Shown here piece after piece: positions 16,777 to 24,678 of a DNA stretch of 61,114 nucleotides (its first letter is position 1; each line of letters begins with the position of its first letter). Under the pieces are notes generated by a model that was not told where the DNA came from, did not search any database, and saw only the letters and a list, made by a program, of their open reading frames with translations. The position numbers and the translations under genes are program-made. This DNA comes from CAURNT01 sp963539215 (GTDB lineage: Bacteria; Fusobacteriota; Fusobacteriia; Fusobacteriales; Leptotrichiaceae), in the NCBI GenBank assembly GCA_963539215.1, contig CAUTJT010000009.1, forward strand, positions 1-61,114. Direction: 5' to 3'.

Positions 16777-17274
16777 CTAATCTATATATTCAATATCACA
16801 ATTAGATAAAACCGAAACCTGTTTCATAAAGTGAAAAGGTTTTGATATATTTAATCTAAACATATATTCATTATGACTATTGGTTACAACTGAAAGAACT
16901 CTTTCATATTTTTTACCATTTACTCTAACTAACATATATTGAAGTTTAACAATATCTAAAATAGAAATTTTAACATTATTATTCTTAATATATTCACCAT
17001 CAACTTTAATCCCATACCCTAAAATAGTATATAAATTAAAGAATATATATATAACAAGAAGCAAACTTAAAAATATAGCTATTAAGTTATTAGCTTCAAA
17101 AGGATGTATAAAAGCAGTTGAAGAATAAACAATAATCATAAGTAAAGCAAATATTAAAATTAAACTCTTCAATATGTATACTAAAGAAACTCTGTATAAC
17201 ATTTGTTTACTAGGATATGGTATATAAACTTTATTAAGTTCATTTTCAAAACTTTCTTTATTTGTTATAAACAT
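16777..17274 (-). CDS. Small membrane protein, function unknown
   Basis: The 165-residue protein has two adjacent membrane helices (about residues 31-55 and 62-86) followed by a soluble, beta-rich C-terminal half of about 80 residues, which may be a PH-like fold judging by its strand pattern. I do not recognise the family. It has a good RBS (AAGGAGTAGCT) and lies 2 bases after the divIC-like gene and 11 before the Lol permease, so it is a genuine operon member. A role in envelope assembly is only suggested by context. Confidence 0.6.
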   Translation of the reverse strand: MFITNKESFENELNKVYIPYPSKQMLYRVSLVYILKSLILIFALLMIIVYSSTAFIHPFEANNLIAIFLSLLLVIYIFFNLYTILGYGIKVDGEYIKNNNVKISILDIVKLQYMLVRVNGKKYERVLSVVTNSHNEYMFRLNISKPFHFMKQVSVLSNCDIEYID

Positions 17275-17276
17275 AG

Positions 17277-17633
17277 CTACTCCTTATTTGTATTTTTACT
17301 TTCTTCTTTATTAATCTCAGTAGACTCATCTACTTTAGTATTTTCCTCTACAATTTCTTGGTCAACTACTTTATAAACTGTTTCCCCTTCTTTTTTCATG
17401 TTCAATTTATCTCTAACAAATTTTTCTTTATTTATATCTTTTTTAGAAGTTTCTAATTCTTTTTTAATTTTTTCCTTTTCTTCCAGTAATTTCTCATAAC
17501 GTATATCTCTTTCAACAAGTTTTTTCTTTGCTTCATGTATACGTATATAATTATAAGAAAACTTAACAAAAAGATAACCACTAAGTGTTAATACAACCAA
17601 AGCAACTATTACTGTAAATCGTCTCTTAGTCAT
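17277..17633 (-). CDS. DivIC/FtsB-like septum formation initiator
   Basis: The 118-residue protein has the DivIC/FtsB/FtsL plan: a short basic cytoplasmic tail, one membrane helix (residues 7-25), then a long Lys/Glu-rich coiled coil (about 32-80) with a conserved-looking KEKFVRDKLNMKKEGETVYK segment, and an acidic Asn/Glu-rich tail. These proteins link FtsQ and FtsL at the division septum. Its start overlaps the end of nrdR by 4 bases. The family is recognised by architecture rather than strong motifs, so FtsL or another septal coiled-coil protein remains possible. Confidence 0.7.
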   Translation of the reverse strand: MTKRRFTVIVALVVLTLSGYLFVKFSYNYIRIHEAKKKLVERDIRYEKLLEEKEKIKKELETSKKDINKEKFVRDKLNMKKEGETVYKVVDQEIVEENTKVDESTEINKEESKNTNKE

Positions 17634-18100
17634 TTTTTTCTCTCTTTCTTTTTCTTTTTAATATCTCTAATAATTGAAACAAAACTATCTAAACTATCAA
17701 ACTTATTATATACAGAAGCAAATCTAATATAAGCAACTTCATCAATTTCTAATAAATTTTCCATTATTATAGAACCTAGTTCATTACTTTGTATTCTCCC
17801 ATTAAATCTATTTAAAATTTCTCTTTCTATATTATCTATCATTTCTTCAAGTTTTGATTCATCTATATCTCTTTTAACTAAAGATCTAAGAAGGCCCTGA
17901 AAAATCTTATTTCTATTAAATTCTTCTACGCTTCCGTCCTTTTTTTCAACTTGTATAGGTAATTTAAAAATCTTTTCAGTAGTATTAAATCTATTATTAC
18001 AATTATCACATTTTCTTCTTCTTTTTATAGAATTTCCATCGCTAAATGGTCTGCTATCAATTACTTTGGTGTCTTCGTTACCACAATATGGACACTTCAT
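17630..18100 (-). CDS. nrdR: Transcriptional repressor NrdR
   Basis: NrdR represses ribonucleotide reductase genes when its ATP-cone domain binds dATP. The 156-residue protein has the N-terminal zinc ribbon with Cys3, Cys6, Cys31 and Cys34 (starting MKCPYCGN, with RRRKCDNC), followed by the ATP-cone beginning VEKKDGSVEEFNRNKI. Length is standard. The RBS AGGTGATAAT precedes the ATG. No nrd genes occur in this window, so its targets are elsewhere. It is followed by the divIC-like gene with a 4-base overlap. Confidence 0.96.
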   Translation of the reverse strand: MKCPYCGNEDTKVIDSRPFSDGNSIKRRRKCDNCNNRFNTTEKIFKLPIQVEKKDGSVEEFNRNKIFQGLLRSLVKRDIDESKLEEMIDNIEREILNRFNGRIQSNELGSIIMENLLEIDEVAYIRFASVYNKFDSLDSFVSIIRDIKKKKKERKK

Positions 18101-18108
18101 ATTATCAC

Positions 18109-18570
18109 CTAATTCATTTCCATACTTTTAACTATATCTATAATTTCTTGAGAATTTTTAGCATTTAAAAACTTTTCTCTAAAATTCACATCTTGTGCAA
18201 ATCTTGAAATTCTTGCAAGTAATGTCAAATATTCTTGACTAAGAGATATTGGTGTTAAAAACATAAACACTATATTTACAGGTTTATCATCTATAGCTTC
18301 ATAATCTATTGCTTGATCAAGTATTCCAACACCTATAATTATATCTTTTACAGCATCTGTCTTAGCATGAGGTATAGCAAATCCCTTACCTATACCTGTT
18401 GATCCTATTATTTCTCTATCCATTAAATCTTGAAACGCTTTATCTTTATCTATGATTCTTTCATCATCTTCTATAAGTTTAAACATATCTTTTAATAAAC
18501 TAGCTTTTGTTTTTGATTCTAGTTTCAAACTAATTCCTTCTACTTTTATATTTTCATAAATACTTTTCAT
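18109..18570 (-). CDS. PTS EIIA protein, nitrogen/fructose type (first copy)
   Basis: A free-standing 153-residue EIIA of the PtsN/FruA group. The phosphorylated histidine is His68 in IPHAK, with the preceding GSTGIGKGFA loop typical of the family. Single-domain EIIA proteins without attached IIB/IIC usually regulate rather than transport sugars. It is encoded between recO and nrdR. A second similar protein is encoded at 48507-48965, and the general EI component at 28626-30335 could phosphorylate both via an HPr located elsewhere. The RBS AAGGAG is 8 bases from the ATG. Confidence 0.85.
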   Translation of the reverse strand: MKSIYENIKVEGISLKLESKTKASLLKDMFKLIEDDERIIDKDKAFQDLMDREIIGSTGIGKGFAIPHAKTDAVKDIIIGVGILDQAIDYEAIDDKPVNIVFMFLTPISLSQEYLTLLARISRFAQDVNFREKFLNAKNSQEIIDIVKSMEMN

Positions 18571-18581
18571 AGCTGGTCTCC

Positions 18582-19223
18582 TTATATTAAAATTTTATTA
18601 TATCTTATCTTTGTTGAAAAATATGAATTCATGTATTTTTCAAATATATTAATTAATATCTTAATTTGATAAACTTCAATTTCACTTTCTCCTTTAATAT
18701 ATAATAAATACTTATTGTATAATGATTTCGTATTATCATCTAGTATCAATTCTAAATCAAATACACCTAACTCTAACATCATACGTCTTAAATAAACTAA
18801 TATTAAAGAATAAAAATATACTTTGTCTTCTAATTTGTAGCTTTCTATATTATCTATATATTCAAGTATTTCTATATTCCTATAAAAAAGATTTTCTTCA
18901 GGGTTACTATACTCCAATATTTCATTTAAAACATGAAGTATGTATAATCCTATTTCAAGCTTATTAATATCAGATAATATATTTCTAAATTGTTTATTTA
19001 AAAATATATCATTTATAGAATAACTCTCATTTACATTAGTCATTTCTACTTCTACTAAACTAAGTGGCATCAATGCTGAAAGATTCCTATTTTTAGACTT
19101 TTTAATACCATAAGTTATTGCAGATATTTTCCCATATTTTTTAGTAAAAAGTGTTGATATTACATTAGCTGAATTCACATCTTTTTTATTAATAACTAAG
19201 GCTATATCTCTAATAGTTTTCAT
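18582..19223 (-). CDS. recO: DNA repair protein RecO
   Basis: RecO anneals single strands and, with RecR, loads RecA on SSB-coated DNA. The 213-residue protein opens with the OB-fold pattern of the family (ALVINKKDVNSANVI, then TKKYGKISAITYGIKKSKN), followed by a helical domain. It contains no cysteine at all, so the C4 zinc finger present in many RecO proteins has been lost. Length is on the short side. It abuts the LolA-like gene by 1 base and precedes the EIIA gene. Identification rests on the N-terminal pattern and helical second half. Confidence 0.82.
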   Translation of the reverse strand: MKTIRDIALVINKKDVNSANVISTLFTKKYGKISAITYGIKKSKNRNLSALMPLSLVEVEMTNVNESYSINDIFLNKQFRNILSDINKLEIGLYILHVLNEILEYSNPEENLFYRNIEILEYIDNIESYKLEDKVYFYSLILVYLRRMMLELGVFDLELILDDNTKSLYNKYLLYIKGESEIEVYQIKILINIFEKYMNSYFSTKIRYNKILI

Positions 19224-19224
19224 C

Positions 19225-19728
19225 TTAATAACTTAATTGATAATCAACTATAATAGATTTTGATAAAAATCTAATTTTAGTAGGTCTATTATTATTAAAA
19301 GAATCAAATTCTATACTATAATCCTTAGCCTCTATTCTTTTTAAAATAGAATTCTCAAATATATATTTTTTATTTCCCTTATTTTGCGTAACTGCAGTAT
19401 CCAAAGTAGATAATTCAGAAAGTATAGAATAAATACTTTCATCTTGTCCAGATATACTTTGTTTAACTGTCTGTTTAAGTTTTGGAGAATAAAGTGTTTT
19501 ACCACTCTTAGAATATGTATAAATTTCTCCCGTATTTAAAGCAGGCTCTAAAACTTTAAATTCCATTTTAGTCGGTGTATAACTTACATCATACACCTTT
19601 TTTTTCTTAACATTATTTATCAAAGAATTTTCTGTAACCTTTACCTTAAAATTACCATTAAGATATGGGTAAACTTTAGAAAAAGATAAACTTGATAATA
19701 AAGTTAAAAATAATATTATTTTTTTCAT
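19225..19728 (-). CDS. Periplasmic LolA-like protein
   Basis: The 167-residue protein has a signal peptide (residues 1-17, ending SLSFS) and a beta-rich mature part. The pattern NGNFKVKVTE, a TPTKMEFKVL strand, GEIYTYSKSGKTLY, then a helical segment and IKRIEAK-type strands resembles the half-barrel LolA fold that ferries lipoproteins across the periplasm. Overlap with mreC (4 bases) and the downstream Lol ABC genes in the same unit support an envelope role. Sequence similarity to LolA is weak by eye; any LolA/LppX-superfamily carrier is possible. Confidence 0.55.
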   Translation of the reverse strand: MKKIILFLTLLSSLSFSKVYPYLNGNFKVKVTENSLINNVKKKKVYDVSYTPTKMEFKVLEPALNTGEIYTYSKSGKTLYSPKLKQTVKQSISGQDESIYSILSELSTLDTAVTQNKGNKKYIFENSILKRIEAKDYSIEFDSFNNNRPTKIRFLSKSIIVDYQLSY

Positions 19729-20588
19729 TCTTCTCCACTTCTTTCCTCAACAATACGATTAATTAAATTTATTTTACTCTTATCATATTTATATATAACT
19801 ACAGTACTTACTTTACTTAAATCAAAATTAAGCTTTAATACTAAAGTTTTATTTTCTATCAGATTTTTTTTATTAGTTAACCCAAAACTTCCAATATTTA
19901 AACCTTTAGGATAAAGTTCGCTTATTCCTGATGTTTTTATATTAAATATGCTGATTTTATCTACGGATTCATCATTAAAGTTATTTATTACAAATTCAGA
20001 ATTTCCTTTACCCCTTAATATTCCTTGTATATGTCCATTAATATCAACTGACATTTTAAAATCTGGGTTAGATAAAAGTTGAATTTCAGAATATTCTTTA
20101 TTAACTTTATTTACTCTACCTATTACATTGCCATTAAGTAATACAGGAAGATATTTTTCTACACCTGAATCACTACCCTTGTCAATATATATTATATTTT
20201 CTTCGATTAAAGATTCAATAAGAATAGTATTAGCAACTATATATTCTGAATTAGAGCTAGATTTCAATTCTAAATTTTCTCTTAATTCTCTATTTTCTCT
20301 AATTAAATTTTCATATTCTATATTTTTAGCTTTAAGTAACTCTATCTCTTCATCCTTCTTTTTACTATCTTGCATAATTTCGCCAATATTTTGTATATAT
20401 TCTAATTTATTACCATAACTATTAACTTTAGTAAATATTATGCTTTTAGATTTTACAAGACCATTATTTATACCTTCTAAAGCAACGTTAGCAAATTTTA
20501 AAAAAATAAATCTCAAAGATAGAAGTAATATCCCTAAAGTAATAACAATAAATATTCTTCTTAGAGTTAACTTCCTTTTTTTCCCCAT
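19725..20588 (-). CDS. mreC: Rod shape-determining protein MreC
   Basis: MreC links the cytoskeletal MreB to the elongation peptidoglycan machinery. The 287-residue protein has one membrane helix after a basic tail (residues 10-32), a coiled coil (about 65-105, with the IEYENLIRENRELRENLEL pattern), and the periplasmic double beta-barrel domain beginning VANTILIES and containing YIDKGSDSGVEKYLPVL, the family's most recognisable block. Length is typical. It follows groEL by 8 bases. MreB and MreD are not in this window, and the organism is expected to be rod-shaped or filamentous. Confidence 0.92.
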   Translation of the reverse strand: MGKKRKLTLRRIFIVITLGILLLSLRFIFLKFANVALEGINNGLVKSKSIIFTKVNSYGNKLEYIQNIGEIMQDSKKKDEEIELLKAKNIEYENLIRENRELRENLELKSSSNSEYIVANTILIESLIEENIIYIDKGSDSGVEKYLPVLLNGNVIGRVNKVNKEYSEIQLLSNPDFKMSVDINGHIQGILRGKGNSEFVINNFNDESVDKISIFNIKTSGISELYPKGLNIGSFGLTNKKNLIENKTLVLKLNFDLSKVSTVVIYKYDKSKINLINRIVEERSGEE

Positions 20589-20596
20589 AAAATCAC

Positions 20597-22201
20597 CTAA
20601 TACATTCCTGGTACTTGTTGATTTTTATTTTCATCAGGTTTAGTTACTACACTAACTTCAGTTGTTAGCAATAAAGAAGCTATAGAACTTGCATTTTGTA
20701 TAGCAGAACGAGTTACTTTAGTAGGATCTAATATACCACGTTCAAACATATTAACATATTCTTCCTTTAAAGCATCATAACCAAAATTTATTTCAGAGTT
20801 AAGAACTTTATCTACTACAACTCCCGATTCAACACCAGAATTTATAGCAATTTGTTTAAGAGGTGATAATAATGCCTTCTTAAATATCTCAACTCCTATA
20901 CCTTCTTCTCCATCAATAGAAAAATCAAGCATATCTTTATAAACTTGAACAAGAGCTGTTCCTCCACCAGCAACTACCCCTTCCTCTACTGCTGCACGAG
21001 TCGCATTAAGAGCATCTTCTATTCTCATTTTCTTTTCTTTCATTTCTGTTTCTGTTGCTGCTCCAACTTTAATAACAGAAACTCCACCTGAAAGTTTTGC
21101 AAGTCTTTCTTGTAACTTCTCTCTATCATACTCTGATTTAGTTTCCTTTATTTGCTCTTTAATTTGATTTATTCTTTCAAGTCTTTCATCGTTATTACCC
21201 ATACCATCTACTATTATACTCTTATCTTTAGTTACTTTTACCCTTCTTGCCATACCTAAATCATCAAGATCAGCATTCTCAAGTTTCATAGCTTTTTCTT
21301 CAGATAATACAACTGCTCCTGTAAGTATTGCTATATCTTCAAGTATGGCTAATCTTCTTTCCCCAAATGCTGGTGCTTTAACTGCAACTACATTTAAGGC
21401 TCCACGTATTTTATTTAACACTAAAGTTGAAAGAGCTTCCCCATCAACATCATCAGCTATTATTAATAATGATTTTGATTGCTCAGCAATTTTTTCAAGT
21501 ATTCCTATAATTTCTTTCATAGATGTTATTTTTCTACTAGTTAATAATATATATGGATTTTCTAGTTCTACATACATTCTATCGCTATCTGTTACAAAAT
21601 AAGGAGATAAATACCCATTATCAAACTGCATACCTTCAACAATATCTAAACTTGTTTCTAAAGATCTTGCTTCTTCAACTGTTATTACTCCATCTGTCCC
21701 TACTTTTTCCATAGCTTCAGATATTAATTTACCTATAGTTTCATCTGCAGCTGAAATTGAAGCAACTTGTTCTATTTCATTATTTCCTTTAATCGATACT
21801 GATATTTCTTTAAGTTTTTCTACAGCAAACTTTGAAGCTTTTTCTATACCACGTCTAATAAAAACAGGATTTGAACCTGCTTGTATCATTTTAGACCCTT
21901 CTTTTATTAAACTTTGAGCTAAAACAGTTGCAGTTGTAGTTCCATCTCCTGCAACATCATTTGCCTTTATCGCAACTTGTTTAATTAATTCTGCTCCTAA
22001 ATTTTCACTAGGATCATCAAGCTCTATTTCACGAGCTATTGTTACTCCATCATTAGTAATTAAAGGTGCACCATATCCTCTATCTAAAACAACATTTCTT
22101 CCACGAGGTCCTAATGTAACTTTAACTGCATCAGCTAAAATATCAACTCCTCTTTCAAGAGCTTGTCTTGCTTCATAATTAAATTTTATAATTTTAGACA
22201 A
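20597..22201 (-). CDS. groEL: Chaperonin GroEL
   Basis: GroEL forms the double-ring ATP-driven folding chamber capped by GroES. The 534-residue protein begins with SKIIKFNYEARQAL after the initiator and contains VTLGPRGRNVVL, the ATP-site AGDGTTTATVLA near 85, and GGGTA near 410. The C-terminus ends PGMY, without the flexible GGM repeats found in most GroELs. An upstream GTG (22210) lies hard against the Shine-Dalgarno AGGTGG, so I chose the TTG at 22201, 9 bases away, which also gives the usual N-terminus. The RBS lies within the end of groES. Confidence 0.97.
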   Translation of the reverse strand: MSKIIKFNYEARQALERGVDILADAVKVTLGPRGRNVVLDRGYGAPLITNDGVTIAREIELDDPSENLGAELIKQVAIKANDVAGDGTTTATVLAQSLIKEGSKMIQAGSNPVFIRRGIEKASKFAVEKLKEISVSIKGNNEIEQVASISAADETIGKLISEAMEKVGTDGVITVEEARSLETSLDIVEGMQFDNGYLSPYFVTDSDRMYVELENPYILLTSRKITSMKEIIGILEKIAEQSKSLLIIADDVDGEALSTLVLNKIRGALNVVAVKAPAFGERRLAILEDIAILTGAVVLSEEKAMKLENADLDDLGMARRVKVTKDKSIIVDGMGNNDERLERINQIKEQIKETKSEYDREKLQERLAKLSGGVSVIKVGAATETEMKEKKMRIEDALNATRAAVEEGVVAGGGTALVQVYKDMLDFSIDGEEGIGVEIFKKALLSPLKQIAINSGVESGVVVDKVLNSEINFGYDALKEEYVNMFERGILDPTKVTRSAIQNASSIASLLLTTEVSVVTKPDENKNQQVPGMY

Positions 22202-22202
22202 T

Positions 22203-22466
22203 CTAATCACCCACCTTTGCGTATATATCTTCTATATTAACTATATATTTCACTTCACTTGAATTTCTAACTTCTAAAGATTTTTCTTTATCAAATATTA
22301 TAAAATCACCTATTTTTAAATTATCTACTTCATCACTTTTTTCAGAAATTTTACCATAATTATCTATCTGTACAATCTCTTCAGTTAATATTAATCCAGA
22401 TTTACTTCTATTTTCAGTTTTAGCTAATTCAACTAACACTCTTTTCCCTAAGGGTTTAATATTCAT
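22203..22466 (-). CDS. groES: Co-chaperonin GroES
   Basis: GroES is the seven-subunit lid of GroEL. From the ATG at 22466 (AAAGGA 7 bases upstream) the protein is 87 residues and begins MNIKPLGKRVLVE, as in the family. The mobile-loop region is TENRSKSGLILTE, followed by the usual strand pattern through GDFIIFDKE and VNIEDIYAKV. An in-frame TTG at 22487 would add seven residues but lacks a ribosome site. It is the first gene of a long unit running through groEL and mreC toward the Lol genes. Confidence 0.96.
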   Translation of the reverse strand: MNIKPLGKRVLVELAKTENRSKSGLILTEEIVQIDNYGKISEKSDEVDNLKIGDFIIFDKEKSLEVRNSSEVKYIVNIEDIYAKVGD

Positions 22467-22500
22467 ATATCTATCCTTTCTACTCAATTCTTTACCTTGT

Positions 22501-22530
22501 ATTATACCATATATTGTGTTTTTATTTCAA
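22501..22530 (-). promoter_or_regulatory. Promoter of groES-groEL, no CIRCE element
   Basis: Minus strand TTGAAA (22525-22530), 18-base spacer, TATAAT (22501-22506), with TGG immediately before the -10. No TTAGCACTC/GAGTGCTAA dyad (CIRCE, the HrcA operator) is present between here and the groES start. Confidence 0.75.
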
Positions 22531-22544
22531 TATTATGCTTAATT

Positions 22545-22570
22545 AAAAAAGGAGTAAAAATTAACTCCTT
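22545..22570 (-). terminator. Terminator after MFS transporter gene
   Basis: Minus-strand stem AAGGAGT/ACTCCTT (arms 22564-22570 and 22549-22555) with an 8-base loop and a TTTTTT tail. It lies 9 bases past the MFS stop and upstream of the groE promoter. Confidence 0.8.
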
Positions 22571-22579
22571 TATTTCATA

Positions 22580-23734
22580 TTATAATTTTATATCATTATT
22601 TTTTAAAAATTTAATATAACATACTAAACCTAATAATATAATAAATACTCCACTTATACAAAATATTACATTTATTTTTATATATTTTAAAATATATCCT
22701 ACCAAAATCATTGATATTGGTGTTGCAATATTTATACATACACTTTCTTTTAAAAAATAAAATTCATTTTCTTTTTTATCAAAATTTTTCTGAATAATTA
22801 ATTTATTAGAAGTTGAATAAAATGGAAAAGATATACCTGATATTAAAATTACAAGTAAATATAAATAAATATTACTTGAAAATGCTAATACTGATATTGA
22901 TAAACCAAACAAAATAATTGAATTTGAATAATAATATTTATTTTTAAATTTTGCCTTTATTACAATATATGATCCTATAAACATCCCAAGAGACCAAAAA
23001 ATCTCATTATATTTTAAATATTTAATATTATTACCAAAATAATATTTTACTAATAGAGCTGTCATAAATCCCGGTATTGTCATGAAAAAATAAAAAATAA
23101 AATTTATAGCTAACATTCTCTTTAATAAATTATTTAATCTTATAGTATATTCTTTTTTTATATCATCAACATCTATATCATTTATTATATTAAAATTACT
23201 TACAATCAATATACTTATTATTGCTGTTATAACATCAATAATTGCAATATAGTTCAATGAATAATAACTTAAAATAAAAGCAGTTATTGCAGGGATCACT
23301 AGTGAAATCATAGAATTTATCAAACTATTCAAGGCATTAACTTTTTTAAAATAACTTTCCTTATCAAATAACATTACTATTATAGAATTTGAATAAGGCT
23401 CCATTATTCCTGAACCTATAGATCTCATAAATATTATAAAATAAACTAATTTCAAATTTGTTATATCTACATAAATTAATATAAAGCTAAAAAAAGCAGT
23501 TATAGCATCTCCAATATTCATCATTAATTTGTGTCTCTTTTTTATTTTAATTTTATTTAATAAATAAAGAATTAAAATCTTAGGTAAATAAGTTATTAAT
23601 ATACTTATAATAAATGGAGTAGAGGTATCGTTATATAAAACCAATGACCATATTATTGCAAAATCTAATATCGAACTTCCTATTTTACTAATTGATTGAC
23701 TTAAAATATATCTATATAAATTTTTTCTATTCAT
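22580..23734 (-). CDS. MFS transporter, efflux-like
   Basis: The 384-residue protein is almost entirely membrane helices (about 11-12 predicted by eye) with a basic loop KIKIKKRHK near residue 65, in the position of the MFS loop 2-3 motif. The overall plan fits the MFS family of drug/macrolide exporters (DHA3-like), but the substrate cannot be read. It is unusually rich in Ile, Asn and Tyr even for this genome, so recent acquisition is possible. It lies 78 bases after dut, with no clear promoter in between, and ends in its own terminator. Confidence 0.72.
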   Translation of the reverse strand: MNRKNLYRYILSQSISKIGSSILDFAIIWSLVLYNDTSTPFIISILITYLPKILILYLLNKIKIKKRHKLMMNIGDAITAFFSFILIYVDITNLKLVYFIIFMRSIGSGIMEPYSNSIIVMLFDKESYFKKVNALNSLINSMISLVIPAITAFILSYYSLNYIAIIDVITAIISILIVSNFNIINDIDVDDIKKEYTIRLNNLLKRMLAINFIFYFFMTIPGFMTALLVKYYFGNNIKYLKYNEIFWSLGMFIGSYIVIKAKFKNKYYYSNSIILFGLSISVLAFSSNIYLYLLVILISGISFPFYSTSNKLIIQKNFDKKENEFYFLKESVCINIATPISMILVGYILKYIKINVIFCISGVFIILLGLVCYIKFLKNNDIKL

Positions 23735-23812
23735 AAATTATTAATCCTTTTCTTTTTAAATGAATTTCAATAAATTTATTATCAATATAAAAAATTACTT
23801 CATAAAATCCCT

Positions 23813-24256
23813 TTATTTTAATCCTGTACTACCAAATCCTCCATGTCCTCTTTCTGTACTATCCAATTCTTCAACTTCTTCAAATTCAACTTGTATATAT
23901 GGAGCTATTACAAGCTGTGCTATTCTTAAGCCATGTTCTAACTTGAAATCTTTATCACTATGATTATATAAAGGAACTATCAATTCTCCTCTATAATCTG
24001 AATCTATAACACCTACTTTATTAGCTGGAGCTATTCCCGTTTTAGAAGCTAATCCACTTCTTGCATAAACAAGTCCTACATAACCATTAGGAATTTCAAA
24101 TGAAATTCCAGTTTTAACTAAGAAAGTTTCACCCGGTTTTATAATTACATCTTCCTCAAGTAAAGCATAAATATCAGCACCTGCAGAATATTGTGTCCCA
24201 TAAGTAGGTATAGTTGCTCTTGCATCTAATTTTTTAATTTTCATTTTATTTTCCAT
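23813..24256 (-). CDS. dut: Deoxyuridine 5'-triphosphate nucleotidohydrolase (dUTPase)
   Basis: Dut hydrolyses dUTP to dUMP and pyrophosphate, keeping uracil out of DNA and feeding thymidylate synthesis. The 147-residue protein has all five trimeric dUTPase motifs: SAGADIYA (24-31), YARSGLA (64-70), GVIDSDYRGE with catalytic Asp85, the RIAQLV block at 111-116, and the C-terminal arm RGHGGFGSTG (136-145) that closes over the substrate. The start overlaps the AtpZ-like gene by 11 bases. AGGT is 8 bases from the ATG. Confidence 0.97.
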   Translation of the reverse strand: MENKMKIKKLDARATIPTYGTQYSAGADIYALLEEDVIIKPGETFLVKTGISFEIPNGYVGLVYARSGLASKTGIAPANKVGVIDSDYRGELIVPLYNHSDKDFKLEHGLRIAQLVIAPYIQVEFEEVEELDSTERGHGGFGSTGLK

Positions 24257-24671
24257 TCTTATTACCTTTCTTATTCGTAATCTTATTTATATCCTTAAAT
24301 AATGTCCAATATCCCGTAACTATACCCAAAAATATTAATAATATTATTACAAGATCATTACTTTTAAATCCTATAACTCTTTGTAAAGCAAAATATATTC
24401 CAAGAAGTAATAACACAGGAGAAATTATTGTATATGCAAAACCTGTGGCAAAAGATAAATACTTATGTAATTTACTATCTTTTTTCTTAAAATTTTCTTT
24501 AAATCTTTCTTTTTCAAGAATATCATCACGTATCTCATCTCCATCAGAATCAACACCTATATCTAAATAAGTTTTACTATTATTTTGTCTTTCTTCTTCA
24601 ACTGAAGTAAATTTTGTGTTTTCAAGTAATTCACTAAATTCAAATTCTTTCATTTCATGTAATTCTTTCAT
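24246..24671 (-). CDS. AtpZ/AtpI-like membrane protein
   Basis: The 141-residue protein has a charged, mostly acidic N-terminal half (about 70 residues) and two membrane helices near 74-95 and 103-122 separated by a short loop, then a basic tail. The helix pair with LGIYFALQRVIGFK and LGIVTGYWTLFKDINKI closely follows the AtpZ/AtpI (F0F1-ATPase-associated) pattern. Normally such genes precede the ATP synthase operon; here no atp genes are nearby, and the N-terminal extension is longer than usual. It lies between a methyltransferase gene and dut. Role in ATP synthase or Mg transport is an inference. Confidence 0.58.
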   Translation of the reverse strand: MKELHEMKEFEFSELLENTKFTSVEEERQNNSKTYLDIGVDSDGDEIRDDILEKERFKENFKKKDSKLHKYLSFATGFAYTIISPVLLLLGIYFALQRVIGFKSNDLVIILLIFLGIVTGYWTLFKDINKITNKKGNKNGK

Positions 24672-24678
24672 AATCCAC

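Noticed and set aside
23225..23234. TGTTATAACA palindrome resembling a Zur half-operator
   Set aside because: It lies inside the MFS coding sequence with no promoter near it.
23735..23835. 33-codon open frame between dut and the MFS gene, minus strand
   Set aside because: It reads like a protein tail but has no acceptable start codon or ribosome site. A truncated gene remnant cannot be excluded, but chance is likelier in such AT-rich DNA.
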